Shown: positions 9,161-17,647, counted from the first letter of the stretch. The stretch is 64,000 nucleotides of DNA from Bradyrhizobium stylosanthis (GCF_001641335.1 NZ_LVEM01000001.1:656580-720579), one strand, 5' to 3'. Numbers and translations are program-made. Notes: a model not told the origin generated them from the sequence alone.

Positions 9161-9544
9161 GTGTTGCCTAGCGGGGTCGGTCAATTGTCTCGCACACCAG
9201 TGTTCAAGCCGCTGATTGATTGCGGATTCCTTGAATGTGTAGCGGACGCTAGCACGCCGCCAGCAGACGCTAGCCCTCACGCGCGCTCGCGAGAGGCAGA
9301 GACAGATAAAGAGACAGAAAACCCCTTACCCCTTAAACCAACGAAAGCCTCCCGTCGTGTATCAACGTCTGCAATCCGCCTTGAAGAATTTCTCGGCAAC
9401 TCTCAGTACCCGCTCCCTGAGTGGACCAACTGGGCCTTCCAACAATTCGGATGGGACGTTCAACGCTGCGGCCTCGAATGGGAAGACTTCCGCGACTACT
9501 GGACCAGTGGCAACGCCGTCCACGGCGGTCGCAAGGCCGACTGA
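9161..9544 (+). pseudogene. Phage-type replication protein remnant, Trp codon changed to stop
   Basis: A 127-codon frame that ends 'FRDYWTSGNAVHGGRKAD' then TGA. Reading through gives PATWRSHCRR. Phage replication-initiator relatives end with a motif of the form DYW...GxKADWxATWRxWCRR, so the TGA at 9542-9544 very probably replaces the TGG of KADW. The part before it (LIDCGFLECVADAS, then an acidic and charged linker) resembles the junction after the N-terminal DNA-binding domain, which is missing. The gene is therefore truncated at both ends. Confidence 0.55.
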
Positions 9545-9880
9545 CCCGCAACCTGGCGCTCTCACTGTCGTCGCTCCGCGAACTGCCGAGGAAGCCGTAC
9601 ATCTGGAGCGCGGCAATGAGCTAGAAAAGGTCATCGCCCCGATGTTCGCCGTGATGGACGTCTACACCGGGGCCAGGCCAAGCTGACGCTGCAGGTCGCT
9701 GAATGGTGCCGCTACCTCGAAGACTTCCCGCTTTATGCCATCCGCAAGGTCGCGAAGTGGACCGTGGTCGGCCGGACCAAGCTGCCCAGCGTCGCCGAGT
9801 TCATCGCCGATATCCGGCTGGCCATCGGCTCGGGGGTGCTGGAGCGGCAACGGCTCCTGAACGGCTTGGCCCGATCCTAA
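9507..9880 (+). pseudogene. Phage-associated protein remnant with frameshift
   Basis: One frame reads AEEAVHLERGNELEKVIAPM and FAVMDVYTGAR and then stops. Another continues from about 9672 with AKLTLQVAEWCRYLEDFPLY, AIRKVAKWTVVGRTKLPS and ADIRLAIGSGVLERQRLL, ending TAA at 9878. Together they form one protein of about 120 residues with a frameshift near 9672. It overlaps the 3' end of the replication-protein remnant, an arrangement common in phage replication modules. No specific family was recognised. Confidence 0.45.
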
Positions 9881-9914
9881 AAGTGGAAAGGGGACCCGTA
9901 GGTCCCCTCCCAGA

Positions 9915-10124
9915 TTATCGACCTCGGAGAATTCTCCTTACAGCCCTGAAGCCTTCCTCGTGGAGGATTTCCCTGGCTTTCCTGACTGTTACCCCCATAC
10001 CTTTTCCGCAGTTGGGGCAGGTGATCTTGGTGTCATTCGGACACTGCCACTCCCAGGAAATGGTCTGGGGTCCACAATCGTTACAACGGAAGATGAGGTT
10101 GGAAGGTATTTTAGTAGTGTTCAT
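9915..10124 (-). CDS. Small zinc-ribbon protein
   Basis: A 69-residue protein with two Cys pairs, RCNDC (residues 13-17) and CPNCG near residue 36, the standard spacing of a zinc ribbon, followed by a basic C-terminal helix (ARE-x6-EGFRAVRRILRGR). ATG 10124 is preceded by AGGAGTAACAA, a clear ribosome binding site. It lies opposite in direction to the phage-like genes around it. It probably binds nucleic acid or protein; the target is unknown. Confidence 0.6.
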   Translation of the reverse strand: MNTTKIPSNLIFRCNDCGPQTISWEWQCPNDTKITCPNCGKGMGVTVRKAREILHEEGFRAVRRILRGR

Positions 10125-10287
10125 TTGTTACTCCTATATTTGTTTAAGTTATTGAATTCAATTAAGAATCCTTCTTATTTATCATCGCGGGCGGGTTCCC
10201 TCTCGTTTCCGTCTATCACGGTTCCGTGAAAATCCTGGACTTATGTTCTCTCTTTGTTCTTCTCTGATAGACAGCGAGGTGATGGGC

Positions 10288-10542
10288 ATGGGAATCGACC
10301 CAGTCAGGAGCGAGATCGAGCACATGCGCCGGCAGGTGGGCCGCCAGCGGAAAGAGATCCTGGCGCTTCAGCGGGCCGGAATATCGACCGCTTCCGCGGA
10401 AGCGCTGCTGAGCCGGATGCTGGCCAAGATCGATGGGCTGTGTGACCAGCGCGACCTGCTACTGGGTGAGGAGCGGCTGAAGGGTCCAGCTTACGCTTCC
10501 GGCAACCCCCTCAAAAGCACTCCTGCGAACCGCAGGGCCTGA
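10288..10542 (+). CDS. Small helical hypothetical protein of phage-like module
   Basis: An 84-residue, mainly helical protein (MGIDPVRSEIEHMRRQVGRQ, then KEILALQRAGISTASAEALL and SRMLAKIDGLCDQRDLLL). The start at ATG 10288 is chosen because GAGGTGAT lies just upstream; an ATG at 10282 is also possible. The stop codon overlaps the start of the next gene by one base (TGATG), so the two are translationally coupled. No characterised family is known to me. Confidence 0.55.
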   Translation: MGIDPVRSEIEHMRRQVGRQRKEILALQRAGISTASAEALLSRMLAKIDGLCDQRDLLLGEERLKGPAYASGNPLKSTPANRRA

Positions 10543-10765
10543 TGGACAATCTGCGGCGCTTCCCGGCTCCCTGGACCATGGAGGAGCGCAAGGACAGCTT
10601 CGAGGTGAAGGACGCCAGCGGCTTCTCTGCGGCGTCCCCCATCGCGAAGATCTCCATCGCAACGGCTACCAGTACGCCCACCAGTTTTTATCACGCGAGG
10701 AAGCGCGGCGGATTGCGAAGGCGATCTCCCGGCTGCCCGAGTTGCTGAAGCGGCCGCAGTATTGA
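10542..10765 (+). pseudogene. Short conserved hypothetical protein, one frameshift
   Basis: The first frame gives MDNLRRFPAPWTMEERKDSF and EVKDASGF. The second, from about 10625, gives LCGVPHREDLHRNGYQYAHQ and FLSREEARRIAKAISRLPEL up to a TGA at 10763. This small protein type (PWT...F.V.DA.G...REEARR.A..I..LP.L) is common in rhizobia. Adding one base near 10626 (a C would extend the TC run) restores 74 residues. It is either a recent mutation or a read error. Confidence 0.65.
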
Positions 10766-10807
10766 GCTGCCGCAACCTCCGGGCGATAATGGGCCGGGGG
10801 GAGCATC

Positions 10808-11206
10808 ATGGAGTCGTTTCTGATCGTGCTGGTGATCGCTGGAGCATGGTACCTGTGGCAGCGGTCAAGGAATGTGGAGCGGGCGAAAGTCGCCAATGAG
10901 CGACTAGCAAAAGACAACCGCCTCTACGATCACATCAAGGCGGGGATGCGCGAATACCATTGGCGGGAGCGCGACCAGCCGCTGTGGCGGGCCAAGCACG
11001 GCGAAATGGTGTTCGAGACCGCTCATCTCCAAGCTTTTCACCTCGACCATTTCGTCGAGAGCCGTGTTGGCTTCTATTTCAAAGATCTCGACGAATACGG
11101 GATGTACAGCTTCTTCGCCGGCAACGGTGACGATTTCATCGAGAGCTATTACCGGACCGACAGCACCTTCCAGAAGGAAGGTATGCTTCTGCACGATGAG
11201 GACTGA
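10808..11206 (+). CDS. Membrane-anchored hypothetical protein, shares C-terminal module with next gene
   Basis: A 132-residue protein. Residues 1-17 (MESFLIVLVIAGAWYLW) form a membrane anchor, followed by a soluble region. ATG 10808 follows GGGGGGAG. The last 50 residues (GFYFKDLDEYGMYSFFAGNG...ESYYRTDSTFQKEGMLLH) closely match the end of the next protein, with aligned F-x-K-D, E-Y-G, S-x-F, ESYYRTD and a terminal LH. The module is therefore duplicated. The gene is 2 nt ahead of 11209. No known family was recognised. Confidence 0.6.
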   Translation: MESFLIVLVIAGAWYLWQRSRNVERAKVANERLAKDNRLYDHIKAGMREYHWRERDQPLWRAKHGEMVFETAHLQAFHLDHFVESRVGFYFKDLDEYGMYSFFAGNGDDFIESYYRTDSTFQKEGMLLHDED

Positions 11207-11208
11207 CG

Positions 11209-12006
11209 ATGGATTGGGGATACATCCTGATTTTCGCTATGGGGACACTTGCTGGCTACGGGGTTCGTCCCAAGGCAAAGCCTGCATCGCAGGACACCTC
11301 CGTGTCATCGCGGGCATCGGCCGTCGACCGCAGCAATCTCATCCATGCATATGCGCGCGAGCTGTCCAACTACCTCATCGAGATAAACCCAGATCGTTAT
11401 TGCACCATCTATAACCGGGCGCTCGCAGAGCAGGAAAAGCTGTTTGCCGCGGATGCAAAGGTGTGGGAGGCTCAACTCCTCATCCTCACCGAGCGATACC
11501 CGGTGTATGAGAACTTCGACTTCATCGGGACGCGCCCCTATATTCTCTACCGGGAGACCCTTGAACGCTATAGCGAAGACGACCTTGAGGAGCACTTCTT
11601 GAATCTGGTGAGATTCCACTCGCTGCAGCGTGCGGCGTCAGAGGAATGGCGCATGCAGATGCCGATGCTCAGCAAGAAAGAGGAAGACCATCTCTACGGT
11701 TACGTGCGGAAAGTGAAGGACTCGAAATTCAAGGAGCGGCTGAAGCAAGCGGTGAGGGAGTTCAACGCCGCGCGTCGGAGTGCACTGTCCAATTTTCAAC
11801 TGTCTGACGGCAGCCAGCTCTATGAGTCGGCCGAGATGGCCGTTTACAAGCTCTATGACATCGCTGAAGTGGTGGAAGGGTTCTGGCTCAAGGACACTAA
11901 CGAGTACGGCGTCCATTCCGTGTTTTACGGCGATGATAAATCCTACGAGAGCTTCTACCGGAGCGATCGGACATTCGAGAAGCGGGAAGTCCTGCACACA
12001 CTTTGA
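11209..12006 (+). CDS. Membrane-anchored hypothetical protein with shared C-terminal module
   Basis: A 265-residue protein. An N-terminal hydrophobic stretch (MDWGYILIFAMGTLAGYGV) looks like an anchor or uncleaved signal. A charged, mostly helical domain (about 40-215) with many aromatic residues follows. The C-terminal 45 residues (GFWLKDTNEYGVHSVFYGDD...ESFYRSDRTFEKREVLH) resemble the end of the preceding protein. The start lies 2 nt after the previous stop, with GAGGA inside the upstream gene serving as ribosome binding site, so the pair forms an operon. The function is unknown. Confidence 0.6.
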   Translation: MDWGYILIFAMGTLAGYGVRPKAKPASQDTSVSSRASAVDRSNLIHAYARELSNYLIEINPDRYCTIYNRALAEQEKLFAADAKVWEAQLLILTERYPVYENFDFIGTRPYILYRETLERYSEDDLEEHFLNLVRFHSLQRAASEEWRMQMPMLSKKEEDHLYGYVRKVKDSKFKERLKQAVREFNAARRSALSNFQLSDGSQLYESAEMAVYKLYDIAEVVEGFWLKDTNEYGVHSVFYGDDKSYESFYRSDRTFEKREVLHTL

Positions 12007-12054
12007 TGATGAGAATCGTTTGACGGGATTCTCTCCTCGGCTCGCGATTCTGCC

Positions 12055-12237
12055 ATGCAGACATTCCAGCCCCGGAAGCGACCTGGCCCTAAGCCGGGCA
12101 GGGGGCCGTATGGCGAACCTACCGTCCCCCTTCGCGTGCCAGCCAAACTCGTGGACGAGATTAACGCGCTGATCCGCAAAGCCCGGCGCAAGCTTCCTCT
12201 CTACGTTGTGGGTAAACCAACAAAGCCCAGTGCTTGA
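12055..12237 (+). CDS. Small basic protein coupled to RuvC-like gene
   Basis: A 60-residue basic protein (MQTFQPRKRPGPKPGRGPYG, then EPTVPLRVPAKLVDEINALI and RKARRKLPLYVVGK). The central beta-strand plus helix (TVPLRVPAKLVDEINALIRKA) resembles a ribbon-helix-helix DNA-binding unit. Its stop overlaps the TTG start of the next gene (TTGA), which supports real translation and coupling. DNA binding is an inference from this pattern alone. Confidence 0.5.
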   Translation: MQTFQPRKRPGPKPGRGPYGEPTVPLRVPAKLVDEINALIRKARRKLPLYVVGKPTKPSA

Positions 12238-12680
12238 GCCGCAAGTACGTGCTCGGATTGGACCTCGGAACAACCCTCGGCATATGCAGGGTGTATCTAG
12301 ATGGAGCACTCGATGCCCAGGCACTTCGGTTTGAAGGCAACATCGGCAGCAGGACGGTCGGCGTTCACGGGGTCGTCCAGCGCTTCGGCGGACTGGATTG
12401 CATCGGCGCCTGCATCGAGGAGCCATTCTCCGGCCAGTTCTCAAGCGTCAAAGCTCTCTTCCCAATGCTCGGAGCTGCCGCACTCGCCTGCGAGCTGGCG
12501 GGGCTGCCATGGTCGACGATCCACCTCAGCAAGCTGAAGATCCACGCCACCGGCAACGCGAAGAAACCTGAGATGCAGGCGGCTGCGAAGGATCGTTGGG
12601 GCAAAAATCTAAATGAAGATGAGGCCGACGCGGCATGGGCTGCGGCGTTCGCATTGGATACCTCGCTCTTCGGCGCGTAA
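12234..12680 (+). CDS. RuvC-like Holliday-junction resolvase of phage type
   Basis: A 148-residue protein with a RuvC/RNase-H-like fold. The first strand 'KYVLGLDLGTTLGICRV' supplies the first Asp (residue 10). IGACIEEPFSG supplies the catalytic Glu in the central strand. HATGNAKKPEMQAAAKDRWG and NEDEADAAWAAAFA supply the last acidic residues of the site. The family resolves branched DNA during replication or packaging, and small stand-alone members are typical of prophages. The start is TTG 12234, overlapping the upstream stop. The gene looks intact. Confidence 0.75.
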   Translation: MSRKYVLGLDLGTTLGICRVYLDGALDAQALRFEGNIGSRTVGVHGVVQRFGGLDCIGACIEEPFSGQFSSVKALFPMLGAAALACELAGLPWSTIHLSKLKIHATGNAKKPEMQAAAKDRWGKNLNEDEADAAWAAAFALDTSLFGA

Positions 12681-12896
12681 TCAAACTCTGCTCAGCAAAG
12701 TTGTTGCGACCTTAGCAACTGCGCCACCATGCGCGTAGAGCGCCCAGGCGACGCCGCTCGCAATGATCACGGCAGCGACACCCTGCAGGACGATTCTAAT
12801 TGCGACAGCCCACTGCAGAACGCTCGGCCTGTTCGTTGAGAACTTACCGTTCTTGTCCTGATAGCTGAACCTATATTCGGGAGATTCGTCAGTCAC
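12681..12896 (-). CDS. Small single-pass membrane protein
   Basis: A 71-residue protein with a hydrophilic N-terminus and one or two hydrophobic stretches (LQWAVAIRIVLQGVAAVIIA and GVAWALYAHG). GTG 12896 is preferred because GAAGAGG lies 6 nt upstream; an in-frame ATG at 12911 has no ribosome binding site. It converges with the resolvase gene, with the two stops adjacent. The function is unknown. Confidence 0.45.
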   Translation of the reverse strand: MTDESPEYRFSYQDKNGKFSTNRPSVLQWAVAIRIVLQGVAAVIIASGVAWALYAHGGAVAKVATTLLSRV

Positions 12897-13248
12897 GGCA
12901 CACCTCTTCATTTAAATTATGAGGTGAAACCGGAAGGACTAGAATCTGTGTACACCAAGCGGGTTACTGATCAATAGGGTACCCCTTCTTTTGTATCGCG
13001 ATGAAATATCTTGTTACTGGCGGAGCAGCCTACGCGGCTTTTTCCGCCGCGTAACGGGTGCTGCGGAAGCCTTTAGTATCTAAGCAAAAACAAGACTCTG
13101 CGACGTGCCAGAAGCAGCCGTGAACATTGAATCTTTCAAGAATTCGCGAGCCTCACGGATGGCCGGCATGCGATGGCTGCATAATAGAGTCCGACTCACT
13201 CAACTAGGTCTGCGCCACGAGCTTTAAGCATTTCGACTTTGGCTTGCG
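12897..13248. other. Non-coding stretch with perfect hairpin at 13031-13053
   Basis: No gene seen in about 350 nt. It contains a perfect 8-bp hairpin (TACGCGGC, loop TTTTTCC, GCCGCGTA) at 13031-13053 and otherwise AT-richer sequence than its neighbours. Confidence 0.4.
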
Positions 13249-14176
13249 CTACACGCTAAGCTTCTTGGCCAGAGGCGTAAGTTCTTTCCCCAAGATCGGC
13301 CCATCCTGAGACGAGAAAATGCTTGGATCGCTCGCAGCATCGGCGGACATCTGGCCGAGGATCAAAGCCTCCTGGGAGTGGTCGTGCGCCCAAACGTATT
13401 TGACGGCCCGCTGAACCAGCTGCTTGTTGCAGCTGTAGACCAGGTCGCGAATTGGTATGGCCTTGATCGAGTCCATGCCCTGTTGCGTGGTGGCGGCAAC
13501 GAACAGCATTGTAGGGCTAAGCGGCATGGCGAGGTGGCTATCAACGTAGCCAAGCCCATTGGTCATCACGACAGGCCGGTCCGACGTGAGAAGGCGATAT
13601 CTGTACTTTGTAAGGTCGAGGCACACCCACGTCATGCTGTGGATGAGCATGCCAATCGCGTCGTTTGCGATGAAGCGGCGAAGTTGGATTAGAGCATATT
13701 GCCGCGCCATGCCCGGGTTGTGATCACCCAGCGGCGGCTCGTTAGGGAAGTCGATAGTCCACTGCTTCTTCGCGTGCTCCCATTGCTCTTGCAAATCTTC
13801 GGTGAATTTCTCGAAGGTGTCGGCGACGGCCTTTGGTGACCGCATCAGGATGCTGAGCACGAACAGCGTCCAAGCCTCGCGCATGCGCGGCGTCATCTTT
13901 CCGCGCTGGAGCTGCCTCTGGTGCGCGTAGGCCGCCTGGTCGTCTACCTTCTTGAAGAAGGTCTGCTCAATCACTTTAACAAATTCTTCGGTGACGCCGG
14001 GCATTCGGTACAGCCCGCGCACGTACCCGGTCGCATCCGGGAATTTGTACTGAGGTTTGACAATGCCCTTGTAGGGGGTGCTGTACTCAATCAGCCACCT
14101 ATCGGCTCGCTTCGCCCATTCTTTCGAAGACGGGGATGTAGCGATGCTTGGGGAGCTTGAACTCCTTGCCAGACAT
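13249..14176 (-). pseudogene. DUF4238 protein, frameshift near the N-terminus
   Basis: The long frame (from about 14120 down to 13249) carries WAKRADRWLIEYS and 'MREAWTLFVLSILMRSP', then 'YRYRLLTSDRPVVMTN' and LAMPLSPTMLFVAAT. This arrangement is typical of DUF4238, whose 'TSDxPVV' is a hallmark. The missing beginning lies in another frame from ATG 14176: MSGKEFKLPKHRYIPVF, the expected 'KHHYIPxF' start. Removing one base near 14125 joins them into 308 residues. DUF4238 proteins are of unknown function and frequent in genomic islands. It is either broken or a read error. Confidence 0.7.
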
Positions 14177-14264
14177 GATCGACTCATTTGCGGAGTGACC
14201 ACAAACTAGTTGCTGGCTTGCAGCATTTCAACCTTGGCCTCGGCTCGACGGATGCCGGCTTTCA

Positions 14265-14468
14265 CTAGAAGAGTTTGACGAAGCGAAGCACGGTTGCGGC
14301 GCCGCTGGTGTAAGCGAGCGACACAATTCCCAGGATCGCGATGCCGAGGGTCACGATCAGGAAGCGGAGCGGCCACTTAACCGCATTGATCGCATCGACA
14401 CCCTTGGCCGAGACGCGGCTCTTCCCGATCTGCAGCAGCAGCTCCGGCGGTTTGGTCGCGGCGGTCAT
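14265..14468 (-). CDS. Small membrane protein, unknown
   Basis: A 67-residue protein with one strong membrane segment (WPLRFLIVTLGIAILGIVSL, residues about 32-51) and a short hydrophilic N-terminus. ATG 14468 follows AAGGAGGATTCTCCCC, a strong ribosome binding site, which is the main support. It lies downstream of, and in the same direction as, the unknown gene at 14616-15074. No family was recognised. Confidence 0.55.
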   Translation of the reverse strand: MTAATKPPELLLQIGKSRVSAKGVDAINAVKWPLRFLIVTLGIAILGIVSLAYTSGAATVLRFVKLF

Positions 14469-14615
14469 GGGGAGAATCCTCCTTAGAAATCAAATGATTA
14501 CTACAGCGGAGGACAGGAGTATGAGGCCCCAGAATTTGAGTTTCGTCAAGAGGCAGGGATTCAGTTTTGAACGCCACACTTACCGTGTCTATGCGTTCGG
14601 AATTTCAAAATTCGC

Positions 14616-15074
14616 TTACCGCTTGCTGCTAAGCTCTTTCCACCACCGTGTCAGTGCTTGAGTCACCAAGTCAGAATTAAACACGATGCCGGTCTCGGCC
14701 TTTAGGTTTTCGATGATTTCCTTCAGCTCCGGCCGGCGGTTCGTGTTGATGAAGATACCATCGCGTTTGTTATGCGCGCCGGCTTCAGTGAAGAGAGACG
14801 TGCGAAGTGGTTCGCGGCGTTCAAGATCGATCTGCTTCTCGTCCAGAGAGTCCGCAGGGACACACCGGGCGAGAAACTGTTCCTGGATGCCAAACACCCG
14901 GAGCTGCACCGCGAGGTGTTCGAGCTGCCGGGACCAATCGGGCAGGCGAGAGAGGCCGTAATGCCTTTCAGGGGTGAAGGTGTGCTTGCGAGAATCGAAT
15001 ACCTTGGCCTTTGGGTGGCTCGGTATCTCGTCTTCGCTTGCAGGTCGCCCGCCGCTCAAAACAAAGAGCCTCAC
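14616..15074 (-). CDS. Hypothetical protein
   Basis: A 152-residue soluble, charged protein starting at GTG 15074. The N-terminal half contains 'HTFTPERHYGLSRLPDWSRQ'. The C-terminal half (FINTNRRPELKEIIENLKAE, then TGIVFNSDLVTQALTRWWKE) looks like a compact helical domain. The upstream ribosome binding site is weak. It lies 44 nt downstream of the membrane gene at 15119-15895 in the same direction. No family was recognised. Confidence 0.45.
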   Translation of the reverse strand: MRLFVLSGGRPASEDEIPSHPKAKVFDSRKHTFTPERHYGLSRLPDWSRQLEHLAVQLRVFGIQEQFLARCVPADSLDEKQIDLERREPLRTSLFTEAGAHNKRDGIFINTNRRPELKEIIENLKAETGIVFNSDLVTQALTRWWKELSSKR

Positions 15075-15118
15075 TTCATTCTATCAGATCGGGGCAGGCG
15101 GAATTGTAGCCGGAACGG

Positions 15119-15895
15119 CTACTTGGCCCAATCCAAGACCTCAATCGTGGTCTTCGTGATCCGCAGAGCGAGAGCGAACGCGAGAATAAATGGCCATGCG
15201 AATAGTCCGTGCGAAGATATCCGGACGTCGTCTGACGAGATAGGTGCGTGAAATCTGACAAAGTCCGAATCCAACTTGATCCTATCTTGCACGGTCCGGA
15301 GCTTTTCGATCTCTTCGCCTATCTGTCGGAAGGACTGCGTTCGGAGGGCGTCGTTTGAGTCCGGTGGCTTGATCTGACGAAGGTATCTATCGACAGCCAA
15401 GCTAAAATCGAGGCGCGTCTCGCTTTCGCTCTCTTCCTGCATATCTCTATTGAGCTTCTTTATTTGCTCGCAGTATAACGGAACTAGCTGCACCTTTTCC
15501 GGTATGCATGATGCATGCTGTAGGGCCTTTATCGTATCAAGGAGCTCTCGATACTCCTTGCCTAGAAGGCGACGCCCCTCATCTTGCACTTCCAACTGAG
15601 TATATTCGTATCGCTTATGCTGGTAATTTATGGCGAGAACGAAAACGCCGACCGCTGCAATTCCAAGATATACATAGTCGATCAACCGCGCCTTGGTAGG
15701 CGTGAGCTTCTTCATAGCTCCGAACCACCAGTGGAAGAGAAAGAAAAGCGCGAAGAACCAAGTTAAAAGACGCACCTCATAATCCGGACGTTCGACAAAA
15801 AAGGTCGAGCCATACAGCAGGACGAAAACGAACGTGCCGATCTGAGAAATCCGAACAAGCGTTTTCCTGTCGATAAGTCGCTTCCAAATCGCCAT
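15119..15895 (-). CDS. Multi-pass membrane protein with periplasmic helical domain, unknown
   Basis: A 258-residue protein. Three hydrophobic segments lie at about residues 16-33, 42-60 and 72-90. A hydrophilic helical region (about 92-225) with three Cys follows, then a last membrane segment (FAWPFILAFALALRI, about 233-248). The ATG at 15895 gives MAIWKRLIDRKTLVRIS, a positive-inside start. It may be co-transcribed with the gene at 14616-15074. No family was recognised; effectors of island defence systems can have this layout, but nothing specific shows that here. Confidence 0.55.
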   Translation of the reverse strand: MAIWKRLIDRKTLVRISQIGTFVFVLLYGSTFFVERPDYEVRLLTWFFALFFLFHWWFGAMKKLTPTKARLIDYVYLGIAAVGVFVLAINYQHKRYEYTQLEVQDEGRRLLGKEYRELLDTIKALQHASCIPEKVQLVPLYCEQIKKLNRDMQEESESETRLDFSLAVDRYLRQIKPPDSNDALRTQSFRQIGEEIEKLRTVQDRIKLDSDFVRFHAPISSDDVRISSHGLFAWPFILAFALALRITKTTIEVLDWAK

Positions 15896-16170
15896 TCTCC
15901 GGACTCTCCGCTATTTGGCTCACCGAGCGAGAGCTGCCCAACGTGCGCTCCCTTTTCGCTTCTTCTTTGACAGCGCCTTTGCCATAGCGAGTCCGCCAGG
16001 TTTTTCCGCTTCTCGCGTATACATGGCTGCATAATAGCACGACGGCAAGTTGAGCGGTTGTTATCCACAACTACAAAACTTGCGTGCCGCTGCGCATATG
16101 CGACGATCAACGCAAGATGATCCGTGGCAGAGATGTAGTTCGACCGGGAAATGAAACAGGCGTGGCGGAA

Positions 16171-16651
16171 TTAGACCTTTCTCGAATATTGAACGGCCGG
16201 CAGTCCTGACACCTCATCGGTGATAGCAACTAAATCTGAGAAAATGATCGCCTCTGCAACTCGCTTCGACGGTTCGTTATCAATGCTTACGATCGCCTCA
16301 ACACAGAACGAGCTGATGCCGTTTCGGGACAGTCCATTCTTCAATTTAGCGATCGCGGCCTCAACGATTTTCTTGGCATAAACCTTTGCCGCGGTGATGG
16401 ACTGGCACCGCTACGCCCGCCTGAAAGCAGGGAAGCCCATGAAGCGGCTCAGTCAGGACCATCACAGCCAACGCTTGAACCTCCCGACCATCGAGCTTCA
16501 CGTAGGTAAACCCCGAAACGCCGGCCGTAGGTTCGTTGAAATGCACGAACAATTCGCGGTCGAGCTGTCCAGCTTGTAACTCTACCTCATTGCGAAGCAG
16601 GGCTTGTTGAAACGACACTAGGCCGTCCGTGGGGGCGGTCATACCTGCCAT
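16171..16651 (-). pseudogene. Third gene of the RelA-like operon, unknown, one frameshift
   Basis: The first frame starts at ATG 16651 behind GAGGAGCG (MAGMTAPTDGLVSFQQALLR, then FNEPTAGVSGFTYVKLDGRE and VQALAVMVLTEPLHGLPCFQ). The continuation, in another frame, reads CQSITAAKVYAKKIVEAAIA, KLKNGLSRNGISSFCVEAIV and VAEAIIFSDLVAITDEVSGL to a TAA at 16171. Removing one base near 16405 gives 159 residues. It begins 9 nt after the stop of the RelA/SpoT-like gene, so it belongs to that operon. No family was recognised. Decay or a read error would explain the break. Confidence 0.55.
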
Positions 16652-16660
16652 TGTCGCTCC

Positions 16661-17647
16661 TCAGCTATCAGGTGCGGCGAGCCCTAGGTCCGTATAGATT
16701 GGCTTCATTTCAGCCTTCGTAAGAGGCCACGCCTCTTGAGCGTCTGCAGGCCGTTTCGCCGCAACGAGATAGGCGAGCATTATACTCGGCTGGCGGAACA
16801 GCAGCTTGGTCGGCGCGCGCTCCCTGATGCGATCAAGTAGAAACGGTTTCTCTGCGAACAGCTCGCGCGCCATCAACGCGGGCTGTTCGCCGCCGAAGAC
16901 CGCGAACGCGTCGTTTAGCAGGCCTTCCGCCCTCGTGATGTCCGGCGAGCGACCAACAAGCTCCCGATATAGAGCGTCCATTTCGATGGATAGCTTCTTG
17001 TTCGGAGCTACGTTGTTTTCGATCAACTCCATGAGCTGTTCGAAATAATCGTTCGTGGCCTCGATAAGCGCCATGCTCTTGGCGGCGGCACGATGCATGT
17101 CGGGCGTATCGACGACGCTCGGCTTGTAGATCGTATCGTGCGTCAGTTCGCTATGAGCATGCTGAAGGATTGTCCGTACCTGAATCTCACAGGGCGTTCC
17201 TGCCGTCACCGTGAGCCCGCCAACATCTTTGCTGGCCTTGCAGCGGACAACGTAGTGGACGGATTGATACTTGAACTCATACGGACTTTTCGCCCGTTCC
17301 TCCTCGTAATCCTTGTCCTTGGAAGCCTCCCACTCTGAGCATGCCTCTATGGCATGACACACGGTCGCGATTTCCTTCGCGAGAAGCACGACGAACCGAA
17401 CGCCGACCTTGTCGGTGATCTGCGCAAGGGGATCAGCGTAATTCTTGTCTCGATAAAAAGCCTTCGTCAGGATCGAGCCGTCGCCTTTGACACGCGGACT
17501 CGCCGGCATACGCACGAAAATGTCGGCTGACAGCGGCGCGATGAGCGGTGAAATTTCTTGCATGAGTTTCTGAGCGACAAACTTTCCCCACGCCTCAACG
17601 AGAGGTCGTTCTTGATACCAGCGCTCTAGGAACTCTTCCTCTGTCAT
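16661..17647 (-). CDS. RelA/SpoT-domain nucleotide pyrophosphokinase-like protein
   Basis: A 328-residue protein with a RelA/SpoT synthetase domain at about residues 45-180. The visible conserved positions are R52-x-K54, Y70-x-D72-P, D79, G82-x-R84, Y127-x-S129-x-x-H131, then CEIQVRT (E154, Q156, R158) and HAHSELTHDTIYK (H170, D171). No HD hydrolase domain is present. The C-terminal 150 residues are a helical extension. Family members make (p)ppGpp or, in toxic small alarmone synthetases, pyrophosphorylate nucleotides or tRNA. The ATG overlaps the stop of the NdpA-like gene (ATGA), so the two are coupled. An island location and a non-housekeeping operon suggest a defence or toxin role (inference). 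Confidence 0.8.
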   Translation of the reverse strand: MTEEEFLERWYQERPLVEAWGKFVAQKLMQEISPLIAPLSADIFVRMPASPRVKGDGSILTKAFYRDKNYADPLAQITDKVGVRFVVLLAKEIATVCHAIEACSEWEASKDKDYEEERAKSPYEFKYQSVHYVVRCKASKDVGGLTVTAGTPCEIQVRTILQHAHSELTHDTIYKPSVVDTPDMHRAAAKSMALIEATNDYFEQLMELIENNVAPNKKLSIEMDALYRELVGRSPDITRAEGLLNDAFAVFGGEQPALMARELFAEKPFLLDRIRERAPTKLLFRQPSIMLAYLVAAKRPADAQEAWPLTKAEMKPIYTDLGLAAPDS

